A DNA stretch of 64,000 nucleotides from Treponema sp. (GTDB taxonomy: Bacteria > Spirochaetota > Spirochaetia > Treponematales > Breznakiellaceae). The DNA lies in NCBI GenBank assembly GCA_031276295.1, contig JAISNI010000052.1, positions 1 through 64,000 on the forward strand, read 5' to 3'. Below the pieces are notes generated by a model that saw only the letters and a program-made list of their open reading frames with translations, made no database searches and was not told where the DNA came from. Both the position numbers and the translations under genes were made by a program. Below are positions 30,198 to 37,370 of the stretch, piece after piece. The stretch's first letter is position 1; the number at the start of each line of letters is the position of its first letter.

Positions 30198-33004
30198 AAT
30201 TGTTCATCCGTCCCTTTTATCGGTAAAATTTTTTCATCCGCCAAACCGGAAAGAGGGAATTGCAGGCTGAATTCACAGAACAAACCGGGCTGCGATTTAA
30301 CCGACAGTCTGCCGCCCAACTCTTTGACCCGCGTCATAACCAGCCCCATACCGACCCCTTTGCCTGCCACCGTATCCGCTTTTTCCGCCGTAGAAAAACC
30401 TGCCCTGAAAATATAACGGATAAGGTCTTTTTCCGAAAGCGCGCGCGCCCCTTCACCCGGTACATTTCCGTCCGCTCTTATCTTTTGCCGTACCTTTTCC
30501 TTGTCAATACCGCCGCCGTCATCGCGGTAAACGATTCTCAAATTCCTCCCTTCGGGATTTTCCACTTCTTCCGCGGTGATGCTGATGTTCCCGCATTCGG
30601 GTTTACCCAGCATACGACGTTTCCACGGTTCTTCGATACCATGATACACTGAATTGCGGATAAGCTGCACAAAAATATCGCGCAGCGCTTTACGCATACC
30701 GCCTTCAAGTCGGATATTTTTAAAACCCGGCATTTCAAGCCTAATGACTTTGCCGTATTGTTCCGCCAAACGTCTGGCCATAGCCTCAAGGCTGTCCCCG
30801 AGGCTATGGCTCTTTTCAGCCACACCGCCGCGCACCGAATCTGAAAGTTTAAGCCATTTGTTGATAATGGTTTCAAGTTTTTCAATAACCTGCATTAATT
30901 CAGAACAGGAAATGGTAAGGGGAAGGAAATCTTCGGTAGAAATATCGTCCCTGCCGCGGAGTTCGGCGATCCGCTGTTCCATATCCTCCGCCCGGTCGGC
31001 GAGGAAGTCCAGGGAGAGAAGCTGGGCGTCCCCCTTAACGGCATGGGAATAATGGAAGATTGTGTTTATCCGGGTAGAAAAATCCTCGCTCCCCGATCGC
31101 AGTTCGTTGTTGATAGCTTCGGCATCATTCCTGACGCTCTCAAGGAAGTCCAACAGTACTTCCGGTTCTACATGGAGGATACGCTGGAGCATCTCCATTT
31201 CCTCACGGGTCTCGTTCCTGGTTTTTTCGATCTCACCGGCCAGTTCCTTTTGTTCGGTAATATCCCGTACTACCACGAACAGGCGATCCACCGTATCGGG
31301 GCCGCCCAGACGGGCAAAGCTGAACTCCATATTCCGCTCTATAAAGCCGCCTGCATTGTCATTAAAAAAGGCTTCCACATCCCTCAGGGGATTGAGCCTT
31401 TCCAGATGACGCCAGGCAATGGACGGATCAAAGGCAGCGTCTAAAAATTCATGGGCTGCGGAGGCCGTGTTTGCATCAAAAAAAGAGTTGAAGATTTCCT
31501 TGATATTCTGGCCCGCTATATCCTCCCGCATAAAAAGACGTTCAAGGGATGCCGAATGGTAGGGGCCTATCTTCCATTCTTTATCCAGCAGGAAAAGGCC
31601 GTCCTTGACATTGGCCAGTATATTGAGGTACTCACCTTTCTCCACGGTACTGTCCTGGAGTTTATCCAAGACGGAATTGTACAGAACGGCAATCTGTCCC
31701 GCTTCGGTAAAGGGTTCCACCGGTGCGCGGGCGCTTATATCGCCGGTTTTGGCATGGCTGTCCATAACCGTAAAGAGATCGTTTATCTCCGTCGTAACCC
31801 CGTGTTCGGATTTGTTAAGTCCGCCTGCTTCCTGCTGAAGGTTGATCCGTAGGGGAATAAACCGGTTGATAAGCAGCATAGCGGGTATCCCTACGGCTAC
31901 GCAGAGCGCGCCGCAGGACAGGATACCCAGAACCTGAATACCTGTCTGCTGCATACGGCCAAGTCCCGTTCCCAGAAGTTCCGGATCGCCGAAGATCCCG
32001 ACCGCCAGGGTACCCCAGATTCCCGCGGCCAAGTGTACGGGGATAGCGTCTACCGCATCGTCTATCCGTAGCCGGAGGAGGAGCCGCGATGCCCCCAGGG
32101 TAACAAGCCCGCCTATACCGCCGATAATAACGCTTTCCGTTTCGGTTGTCGCATGGCAGTTGGCGGTTACCGCCACAAGCCCTGCCAGCGCGCCGTTCAG
32201 CATTAGGCTGATCTCCGGCTTTTTGTAGAGCGGCCAGCCTACAACCATAGAAAAGATCATTCCCGCGCTGCCCCCCAGCATGGTACGCAGGATTATCCCC
32301 GGTACATTATCGCCGACGGCAAGCGTACTTGCGCCGTTGAAGCCTATCCAGCCGAACCAAAGCAGGAAGACCCCCAGCACCGCCAGGGGGATAGACGAAC
32401 CGTTGATCGTGATGACGGAGCCGTCTTCCCTGAAACGGCCGGTCCGGGGGCCGAGGACGATGAGGAGCACCAGGCTTATCCAGCCGCCTACACTGTGTAC
32501 CGCGGTAGAGCCGGCAAAATCCACAAAGCCCAGTTTGGCCAGCCAGCCTGAAGGGTGCCCCTCAAAACCACCGCCCCATATCCAGTGCCCGGCGGCAGGA
32601 TAGATGATCGCGGAGAGAACTATGGTGGAAGCAATGTACGCGCTGAACCGCATACGCTCGGCCACGGCGCCGGAAACAATAGTGGCCGCGGTGCTGCAAA
32701 ACATAGCCTGGAACAGGAAGAAGGCCGCAGGCCACAGGCCCCGGGGGTTAAGGAAAAAATAGCCGGAACCGATAAGGCCCGCCAAAGAAGCGCCGAACAT
32801 CAGGCCGAATCCGATCATCCAGTAACACAGGGTTGAGATGCCGAAGTCGGTCAGATTCTTGATGGCTACATTGATGCTGTTCTTGGATCTGGTAAGCCCG
32901 GACTCTACCATTGCAAAACCGGCCTGCATCATAAACACGAGGCCGCTTCCTACAATGATCCAAACGAGGTCGGCGGCGCTTTTTTCCATATAATTATTAC
33001 TCAA
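30194..33004 (-). CDS. Ammonium transporter (Amt) fused to PAS and CheA-like kinase domains
   Basis: 936 aa. Residues about 1-395 are a full Amt/Rh channel: ERMRFSAYIASTIV, DFAGSTAVHSVGGW (first pore His) and DAIPVHLAAGIWGTLAVGIFG (second pore His). A short HAMP-like helix pair, then a PAS domain (about 465-580) and a coiled linker follow. Residues near 625-740 form an Hpt-like helix bundle with YSHAVKGDAQLLSLDFLADRAEDME, where the His resembles the CheA phosphorylation site. A CheA-type HATPase domain comes last (LIRNSVYHGIEEPWKRRMLG, DDGGGIDKEKVR, GKGVGMGL). It probably reports ammonium transport or binding to the CheY and CheX proteins encoded just upstream. The response-regulator coupling domain of CheA is absent. 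Confidence 0.88.
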   Translation of the reverse strand: MSNNYMEKSAADLVWIIVGSGLVFMMQAGFAMVESGLTRSKNSINVAIKNLTDFGISTLCYWMIGFGLMFGASLAGLIGSGYFFLNPRGLWPAAFFLFQAMFCSTAATIVSGAVAERMRFSAYIASTIVLSAIIYPAAGHWIWGGGFEGHPSGWLAKLGFVDFAGSTAVHSVGGWISLVLLIVLGPRTGRFREDGSVITINGSSIPLAVLGVFLLWFGWIGFNGASTLAVGDNVPGIILRTMLGGSAGMIFSMVVGWPLYKKPEISLMLNGALAGLVAVTANCHATTETESVIIGGIGGLVTLGASRLLLRLRIDDAVDAIPVHLAAGIWGTLAVGIFGDPELLGTGLGRMQQTGIQVLGILSCGALCVAVGIPAMLLINRFIPLRINLQQEAGGLNKSEHGVTTEINDLFTVMDSHAKTGDISARAPVEPFTEAGQIAVLYNSVLDKLQDSTVEKGEYLNILANVKDGLFLLDKEWKIGPYHSASLERLFMREDIAGQNIKEIFNSFFDANTASAAHEFLDAAFDPSIAWRHLERLNPLRDVEAFFNDNAGGFIERNMEFSFARLGGPDTVDRLFVVVRDITEQKELAGEIEKTRNETREEMEMLQRILHVEPEVLLDFLESVRNDAEAINNELRSGSEDFSTRINTIFHYSHAVKGDAQLLSLDFLADRAEDMEQRIAELRGRDDISTEDFLPLTISCSELMQVIEKLETIINKWLKLSDSVRGGVAEKSHSLGDSLEAMARRLAEQYGKVIRLEMPGFKNIRLEGGMRKALRDIFVQLIRNSVYHGIEEPWKRRMLGKPECGNISITAEEVENPEGRNLRIVYRDDGGGIDKEKVRQKIRADGNVPGEGARALSEKDLIRYIFRAGFSTAEKADTVAGKGVGMGLVMTRVKELGGRLSVKSQPGLFCEFSLQFPLSGLADEKILPIKGTDEQF

Positions 33005-33443
33005 GCCCTACCGCAAGGTGGGACGGGTATCCTTTCCATTCTATAGGGATGATAAAAACCGGCGGTTTGAGCCTCATGCTGATATTGTTCACGCTGCCCT
33101 TCATCACTATAGGAACGGAAATAAGGAAGGAAGAACCGAAGATCTCCCGCATATTCCCCGCAATGGTGTTGGTCATCTCCCCCGCCAAGTCTACAAGGGA
33201 TTCTTCGTCCAGCTCGCCTTCCCCCAGTATGCACTTGCCGAACTCCCGCAAGAGTTCTTTCCCCGCGGTATAGTAGACCCCGCCGCGGCGGGAACCGGAA
33301 ATGCCGATGATGCCGGTATACTCAAAGGTGTTGTCATCCCCCCGTTTAATATAGGGCAGGCTCATTCTGGCCGGATCGCTTGAAATGCTGTAAAAATAAT
33401 CGGTAACAACCCTGATCAGTGTTTTTAATTCGGCTTCGGTCAT
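32997..33443 (-). CDS. cheX: CheX-like CheY phosphatase
   Basis: 148 aa. It shows the CheC/CheX/FliY family ExxN phosphatase motif in DLAGEMTNTIAGNMREIFG (Glu and Asn three residues apart) and the surrounding alpha/beta scaffold, including ISVPIVMKG and RLKPPVFIIPI strands. CheX dephosphorylates CheY-P. Position between a CheY-like regulator and an Amt/CheA-like kinase, with start/stop overlaps on both sides, implies that it resets that specific pathway rather than the flagellar one. Confidence 0.85.
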   Translation of the reverse strand: MTEAELKTLIRVVTDYFYSISSDPARMSLPYIKRGDDNTFEYTGIIGISGSRRGGVYYTAGKELLREFGKCILGEGELDEESLVDLAGEMTNTIAGNMREIFGSSFLISVPIVMKGSVNNISMRLKPPVFIIPIEWKGYPSHLAVGLE

Positions 33444-33805
33444 TTGGCATCCCCCAAGATTTCATCTATCTCAGCCTGAAGTTGAACGGCGGTAAAAGGC
33501 TTGGGCAGAAACCCTTTGGCGCCTTTTTTCAGGGCCGAGAGGCCGGTAACCGGATCCTTGAGCGCCGATATGATAAGAATTTTGGTGTTGGGTTTTATCT
33601 TCAGCATCTGTTCCAGACAGGCAATGCCGTCCATTTTAGGCATAGTAATATCCAGGGTAACAATATCCGGCAAGTGTTTTTTAAAGAGAACCATAGCGAT
33701 TTCGCCGTCGGAAGCCGTACCCACCAGGGTAAACTTTTTGTTCGCCAGGTACTTTTCTATTGCCTGCCGCATGATGTTTGAATCATCCACAATCATAAGT
33801 TTCAT
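33440..33805 (-). CDS. CheY-like single-domain response regulator
   Basis: 121 aa, receiver domain only. It has the acidic pair (IVDDSN), phospho-acceptor Asp in TLDITMPKMDG, conserved Thr/Ser in ILIISAL and Lys in GAKGFLPKPF. With no output domain it acts by protein contact. It is the first gene of the operon with cheX, the Amt/CheA-like kinase and the adenylate cyclase, and is the obvious acceptor of the kinase phosphoryl group. It may act on the cyclase or, more remotely, on the flagellar motor. A GGAGCGGAAC site precedes its start. Confidence 0.88.
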   Translation of the reverse strand: MKLMIVDDSNIMRQAIEKYLANKKFTLVGTASDGEIAMVLFKKHLPDIVTLDITMPKMDGIACLEQMLKIKPNTKILIISALKDPVTGLSALKKGAKGFLPKPFTAVQLQAEIDEILGDAK

Positions 33806-33873
33806 GTTCCGCTCCCTTGTTCAATCCATATTTGAAGAGAAGCCTCTGAACTGCAGGGCATACACTTGTATAA

Positions 33874-33896
33874 AAATACGGAAAATTCGCGTATTT
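33874..33896. promoter_or_regulatory. A+T-rich inverted repeat in the leader of the Amt operon
   Basis: AAATACG (33874-33880) and CGTATTT (33890-33896), flanked by TATAA/TTATA, sit just downstream of the operon promoter. They could be an operator or a leader hairpin. Confidence 0.4.
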
Positions 33897-33900
33897 ATAC

Positions 33901-33929
33901 ATTTTAAAGAATTACTCAAAAAATGTCAA
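33901..33929 (-). promoter_or_regulatory. Promoter of the cheY-cheX-amt-cyclase operon
   Basis: On the minus strand TTGACA (33924-33929), 17 bp and TAAAAT (33901-33906) form a near-consensus promoter about 90 bp before the first gene. Confidence 0.75.
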
Positions 33930-33945
33930 TAGTGCGGAAGGGCAA

Positions 33946-33965
33946 CAGGGGCATCGGCGTTTACT
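33946..33965. repeat. Short repeat CAGGGCATCGGC-xy-TTACT, copy 1
   Basis: CAGGGGCATCGGCGTTTACT here matches GCAGGGCATCGGCACTTACT at 39905-39924 except for a few bases. Both lie in intergenic DNA; a related end occurs near 10859-10875 on the other strand. Confidence 0.5.
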
Positions 33966-33998
33966 CTGAGAACAGGGCCTCATACAGAAAATCCGAAT

Positions 33999-34143
33999 CC
34001 AGCAGTTTGTTGCGCTTCAGCGCAAAATCGTATAAAAATTCACGAAAGTGAATTTTTATACCTTGCAAACTGCATAAGCAACTCCGATTATCGGGATTTT
34101 TTGCATGAATATGAAAAAAATTCACAAGCGCAACAACCTGCTA
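33999..34143. repeat. MITE-like intergenic repeat, copy B, with terminal inverted repeats
   Basis: The left end CCAGCAGTTTGTTGCGCTT and right end ACAAGCGCAACAACCTGCT are inverted copies with one or two mismatches. The 145-bp unit carries an internal perfect hairpin TATAAAAATTCAC-GAAA-GTGAATTTTTATA (34031-34060) and a CGATTATCGGG core shared with copies A and C. It has no coding capacity. Confidence 0.65.
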
Positions 34144-34183
34144 GAGAATCATATTCAGAATGGCCGGCCGGATGTTAAATCGT

Positions 34184-36385
34184 TTAACACCCCTCTTTTC
34201 GCAGCAATTCAGCCGCCCTTTCCTGCGAAGATGCGTTTACCACCTGCTCGCGCATATTCTCGTCCTTAAGGACGGTGCCTATGGCCGCAAGGAACTGTAT
34301 GTGCGGCCCCGAAACCTTTCGGGGCGAGACCACGAGAATAAAGAGCCGCGACTTTTCGCCGTCCACAGCCTCAAAGTCTATACCCTCTTTTTTAATGCCC
34401 ACGGCAACCGCTATAGCCGAAACCCCGTCGGTCTTGCCGTGGGGCAGGGCTATACCGTGCTGCATACCGGTACTCATGGTCTGTTCCCGCTGCATGACGG
34501 CGGCAAGGGCCGCGTCCCGATCTTCCAGTTTGCCCTGAGCTGCAAGCAGGTCTACCAGTTCCGTTATGACCTCTTCCTTGGTATTCCCTTTCAGGTTCAG
34601 AATGATGCTTTCGGCCCTTATCAGGGAGAGCAGATCCTCCCTGGTTCTGCCGTTTTTGTCCAGCAGTTCCAGCTTCATGGATTTGGGGTCGGAGGAATCC
34701 TTGAGATTCTGAATTGCCTCATATAGATCAAGAAGAACCTCGTATACGGCTGTTTTCACAAAAGGCATATCGGCATGGGATGTTACGATGGTTACCTTGC
34801 TCTCCTCTTCGGTAATTGAAAGGGCTATATCATCCTTCCGTGCCTGGGAAAGCCCCTCGTCTATGTTCATCATCTGCACATAAAAGCCTTCTTTTTTAAG
34901 GTTATTGAGGAGGGTGTCGATCACAAGATCGGCTATTTCATCCAACTTGAATTCCCAGACCATACTTGCGGAGTTATCGTCCTTGACAGGCTTTTTGGTT
35001 CCCGAACCGGGAAGTTTCAGCGCGGCATTGAGGAGGGGAGGCGCTGCCAGGGTAGTGATAAGAGTCATCAGGATGACCACGCCGAAAAGCTGCTCGTTAA
35101 GTATACCCGATGCAAGACCTATACCCGCGATGATAAGGGCTACCTCGCCGCGGGGGATCATGCCCGTTCCTATACGGATACAGCCTCTCAGGTTAAAACC
35201 GAGAAGCAGGCCGGAGCCGCCGCAACCTACGATCTTGGCCGCTATTGCCATCGCCGTATAAACAACGCCGAAGATGAGCACCGGCCCCGAAAATATCTCT
35301 TTTATATTTACCATCATGCCCATTACCGCAAAGAACAGCGGGACAAAAAATTCGTACAGTCCGTGTATGCGTTCCTGAATAACGGCGGCAATATCCGTTT
35401 TAGAGAGGGAAAGGCCGGCAATATAGGCCCCAATGATCATGGCAAGGCCCTGTTTTTCAAAAATTCCCGCCAGAATCAAGGCTAAACCCAGGGCCAGAAT
35501 AGAAAAATCGAAGGTTGATTTAAATAATTTGAGAAATAACGCGATTTTTTTTGAAAAGATAAGCCCCAAAACGGTAAATCCAAGCCATATCCCCAGGGCT
35601 TTTCCTGCAATACCGAGTATCGTACCGGCACTAAGGCTCCCTCCATCTGCATTTCCGGTAAGAAGCGATACTATACCCAGCACGACGGCCAGGGCTATGA
35701 TCCCCAGCACATCGTCGAATACCGCTGCGGCCAGTATCGTTACCCCTTCAGGCGAATCCATCTTCTTCTGGTCCGAAAGTATACGCGCGGTAATACCGAC
35801 GGAGGTAGCTGTGGAGAGTATGCCGAGAAAGAGACAGCGCGGGTCCATAAACGGAACGCCGAGCAGTACAACCCCCACCAGGGCGCCCGTACCAAAGGAA
35901 AAAATCACCCCGCCTATGCCGATTATGCCTCCGGCCGCCGAATAGCGGAGGAAAAGCTCTAGGTCGGTTTCCAGACCCGATGCAAAGAGCAGGATGATGG
36001 AAGCTACCGCAGCAAACGAGTAGAGTTCGGTGCTGACCGCAAGGGAACCGCCGGTCAGCGGAAAAATACCCTGGGGAAAACCCGGAAACCATAACCCGCC
36101 CAGCGCATACGGCCCTATAACCACACCGGCTAAAAGTTCCCCCAGTACCGAAGGAATGCCTAGCTTTTTCACCAGGCCGCCGCCCGCACGTACCGCAAAG
36201 AGGATGATCCCTATTTGCAGTACAAGATGCGCCATAGTTTCGGTCAGAGGCTCTGAAGCCCCGGCAGCTTCCGCACCTTCCTGGGCTGCCGCCTGAAATA
36301 CCGGCCCCAATGCCAGAAGGATTATCGTTACAAGAAGAAGTCTTACAGTTTTAGTAACCTTACCGGTACCGTTCGATTTTTTCAT
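34184..36385 (-). CDS. CPA2-type Na+(K+)/H+ antiporter with C-terminal PTS EIIA domain
   Basis: 733 aa from the ATG at 36385 (TAAGGCGG upstream); earlier in-frame starts would add an A+T-rich, unlikely N-terminus. A signal-like first helix ends at FQAAAQEG. Twelve or so transmembrane helices follow with CPA2 landmarks (GIPSVLGELLAGVVIGP, ILSTATSVGITARIL, FDDVLGIIALA, GMIPRGEVALIIAGIG). After a linker, a fructose/nitrogen-type EIIA domain occupies about residues 590-733, with its phosphorylatable His in ALPHGKTDG. A cation/proton exchanger would thus be gated by PTS phosphorylation state. Nothing in the sequence says which cation moves. Confidence 0.9.
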   Translation of the reverse strand: MKKSNGTGKVTKTVRLLLVTIILLALGPVFQAAAQEGAEAAGASEPLTETMAHLVLQIGIILFAVRAGGGLVKKLGIPSVLGELLAGVVIGPYALGGLWFPGFPQGIFPLTGGSLAVSTELYSFAAVASIILLFASGLETDLELFLRYSAAGGIIGIGGVIFSFGTGALVGVVLLGVPFMDPRCLFLGILSTATSVGITARILSDQKKMDSPEGVTILAAAVFDDVLGIIALAVVLGIVSLLTGNADGGSLSAGTILGIAGKALGIWLGFTVLGLIFSKKIALFLKLFKSTFDFSILALGLALILAGIFEKQGLAMIIGAYIAGLSLSKTDIAAVIQERIHGLYEFFVPLFFAVMGMMVNIKEIFSGPVLIFGVVYTAMAIAAKIVGCGGSGLLLGFNLRGCIRIGTGMIPRGEVALIIAGIGLASGILNEQLFGVVILMTLITTLAAPPLLNAALKLPGSGTKKPVKDDNSASMVWEFKLDEIADLVIDTLLNNLKKEGFYVQMMNIDEGLSQARKDDIALSITEEESKVTIVTSHADMPFVKTAVYEVLLDLYEAIQNLKDSSDPKSMKLELLDKNGRTREDLLSLIRAESIILNLKGNTKEEVITELVDLLAAQGKLEDRDAALAAVMQREQTMSTGMQHGIALPHGKTDGVSAIAVAVGIKKEGIDFEAVDGEKSRLFILVVSPRKVSGPHIQFLAAIGTVLKDENMREQVVNASSQERAAELLRKEGC

Positions 36386-36591
36386 AAGAATCCGCCTTAT
36401 AGAAATAATATGAAAACCTTGGAAAAGCATTACATATATTAGAAAAATTATCAAGAGAAAAGGCGGATATTCACAAATAGGCGCGGGACTTTGACCGTAA
36501 ACAGTCCTGTCCTGCGATAGATATTGGCTACATTTACTATTATGATTTATAATATCCCCTGCGGGAAAAACAAGGTGCGTTGAAATTTTCT

Positions 36592-37329
36592 TTAGTTATT
36601 TTTAGACGGTTCCATAATAAGAAGATGCCGTTCTTCGTCAAGAAACGGTACTTCAAGCGGGATAAGTTCCCAGCGGGCAGTACGATTTTCAACAAGGCGG
36701 AGTTCCTCCAGGGCTTTGTCCTTGAGTCCCTTGTATGCGGCAAGTATACCGCCGGGAGCAAGCAGGCGGACAAGTTCTGTGAACAGATTGTTGTCCAGGG
36801 GCTTAACGGCGCGAAAAACAATAACGTCAAAACGGCCCGGCGCAGCCTGTTCCAGTTCGATTTCCTCAAGCTGAACATTGGGCAGACCCAGTACCGCAAG
36901 GGTATTGAGGAGAAAGCCTGCCCGCCGCCCCATCCTTTCAATAAGGGTAAAACGGTAACCGGGCAAGGCGATTGCCAGGGGTATGCCGGGGAGACCCGCC
37001 CCGGAACCGACATCGGCAATGGCGGGATAATCCAAAGCACGCCCCGCTTCTGCGCCTCCTTTCCCCATGCACCGCTCTTCGGCGATGCGCCCTATGATGT
37101 CCACCGGGGCAAGCGAATCGAGAATGTGCTTAACAACAATTTCACAGGAGCCCGCGGCCTTCACCAGCCCGTAAGCCCTGTTAAAAAGTTCTATCTCTGC
37201 AAGGTATCTGTTGAGCAATCCTGCAATACGACCGCTATCCTTTAAAGGGCCGCAGGCAGGGTATAACTCCTGTAAACGGATAAGACCCTGCTCCAGGAAA
37301 TAATCGGGGGACTTATGACGATCTACCAT
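36592..37329 (-). CDS. rsmG: 16S rRNA (guanine-527 N7)-methyltransferase RsmG
   Basis: 245 aa. SAM-binding motif IADVGSGAGLPGIPLAIALP, then FTLIERMGRRAGFL, and the family block FDVIVFRAVKPLDNNLFTELVRLLAPGGILAAYKG are diagnostic of RsmG (GidB). It methylates G527 in the 530 loop of 16S rRNA, and its loss gives low-level streptomycin resistance in other bacteria. The start is preceded by A+T-rich DNA with a TATATT nine bases before the ATG and no clear ribosome site, so the leader is very short or the start is leaderless. 36386-36591 shows no other gene. Confidence 0.93.
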   Translation of the reverse strand: MVDRHKSPDYFLEQGLIRLQELYPACGPLKDSGRIAGLLNRYLAEIELFNRAYGLVKAAGSCEIVVKHILDSLAPVDIIGRIAEERCMGKGGAEAGRALDYPAIADVGSGAGLPGIPLAIALPGYRFTLIERMGRRAGFLLNTLAVLGLPNVQLEEIELEQAAPGRFDVIVFRAVKPLDNNLFTELVRLLAPGGILAAYKGLKDKALEELRLVENRTARWELIPLEVPFLDEERHLLIMEPSKNN

Positions 37330-37370
37330 AATAATTACAATATATAATGAAATTATTACAAGACCACCGC

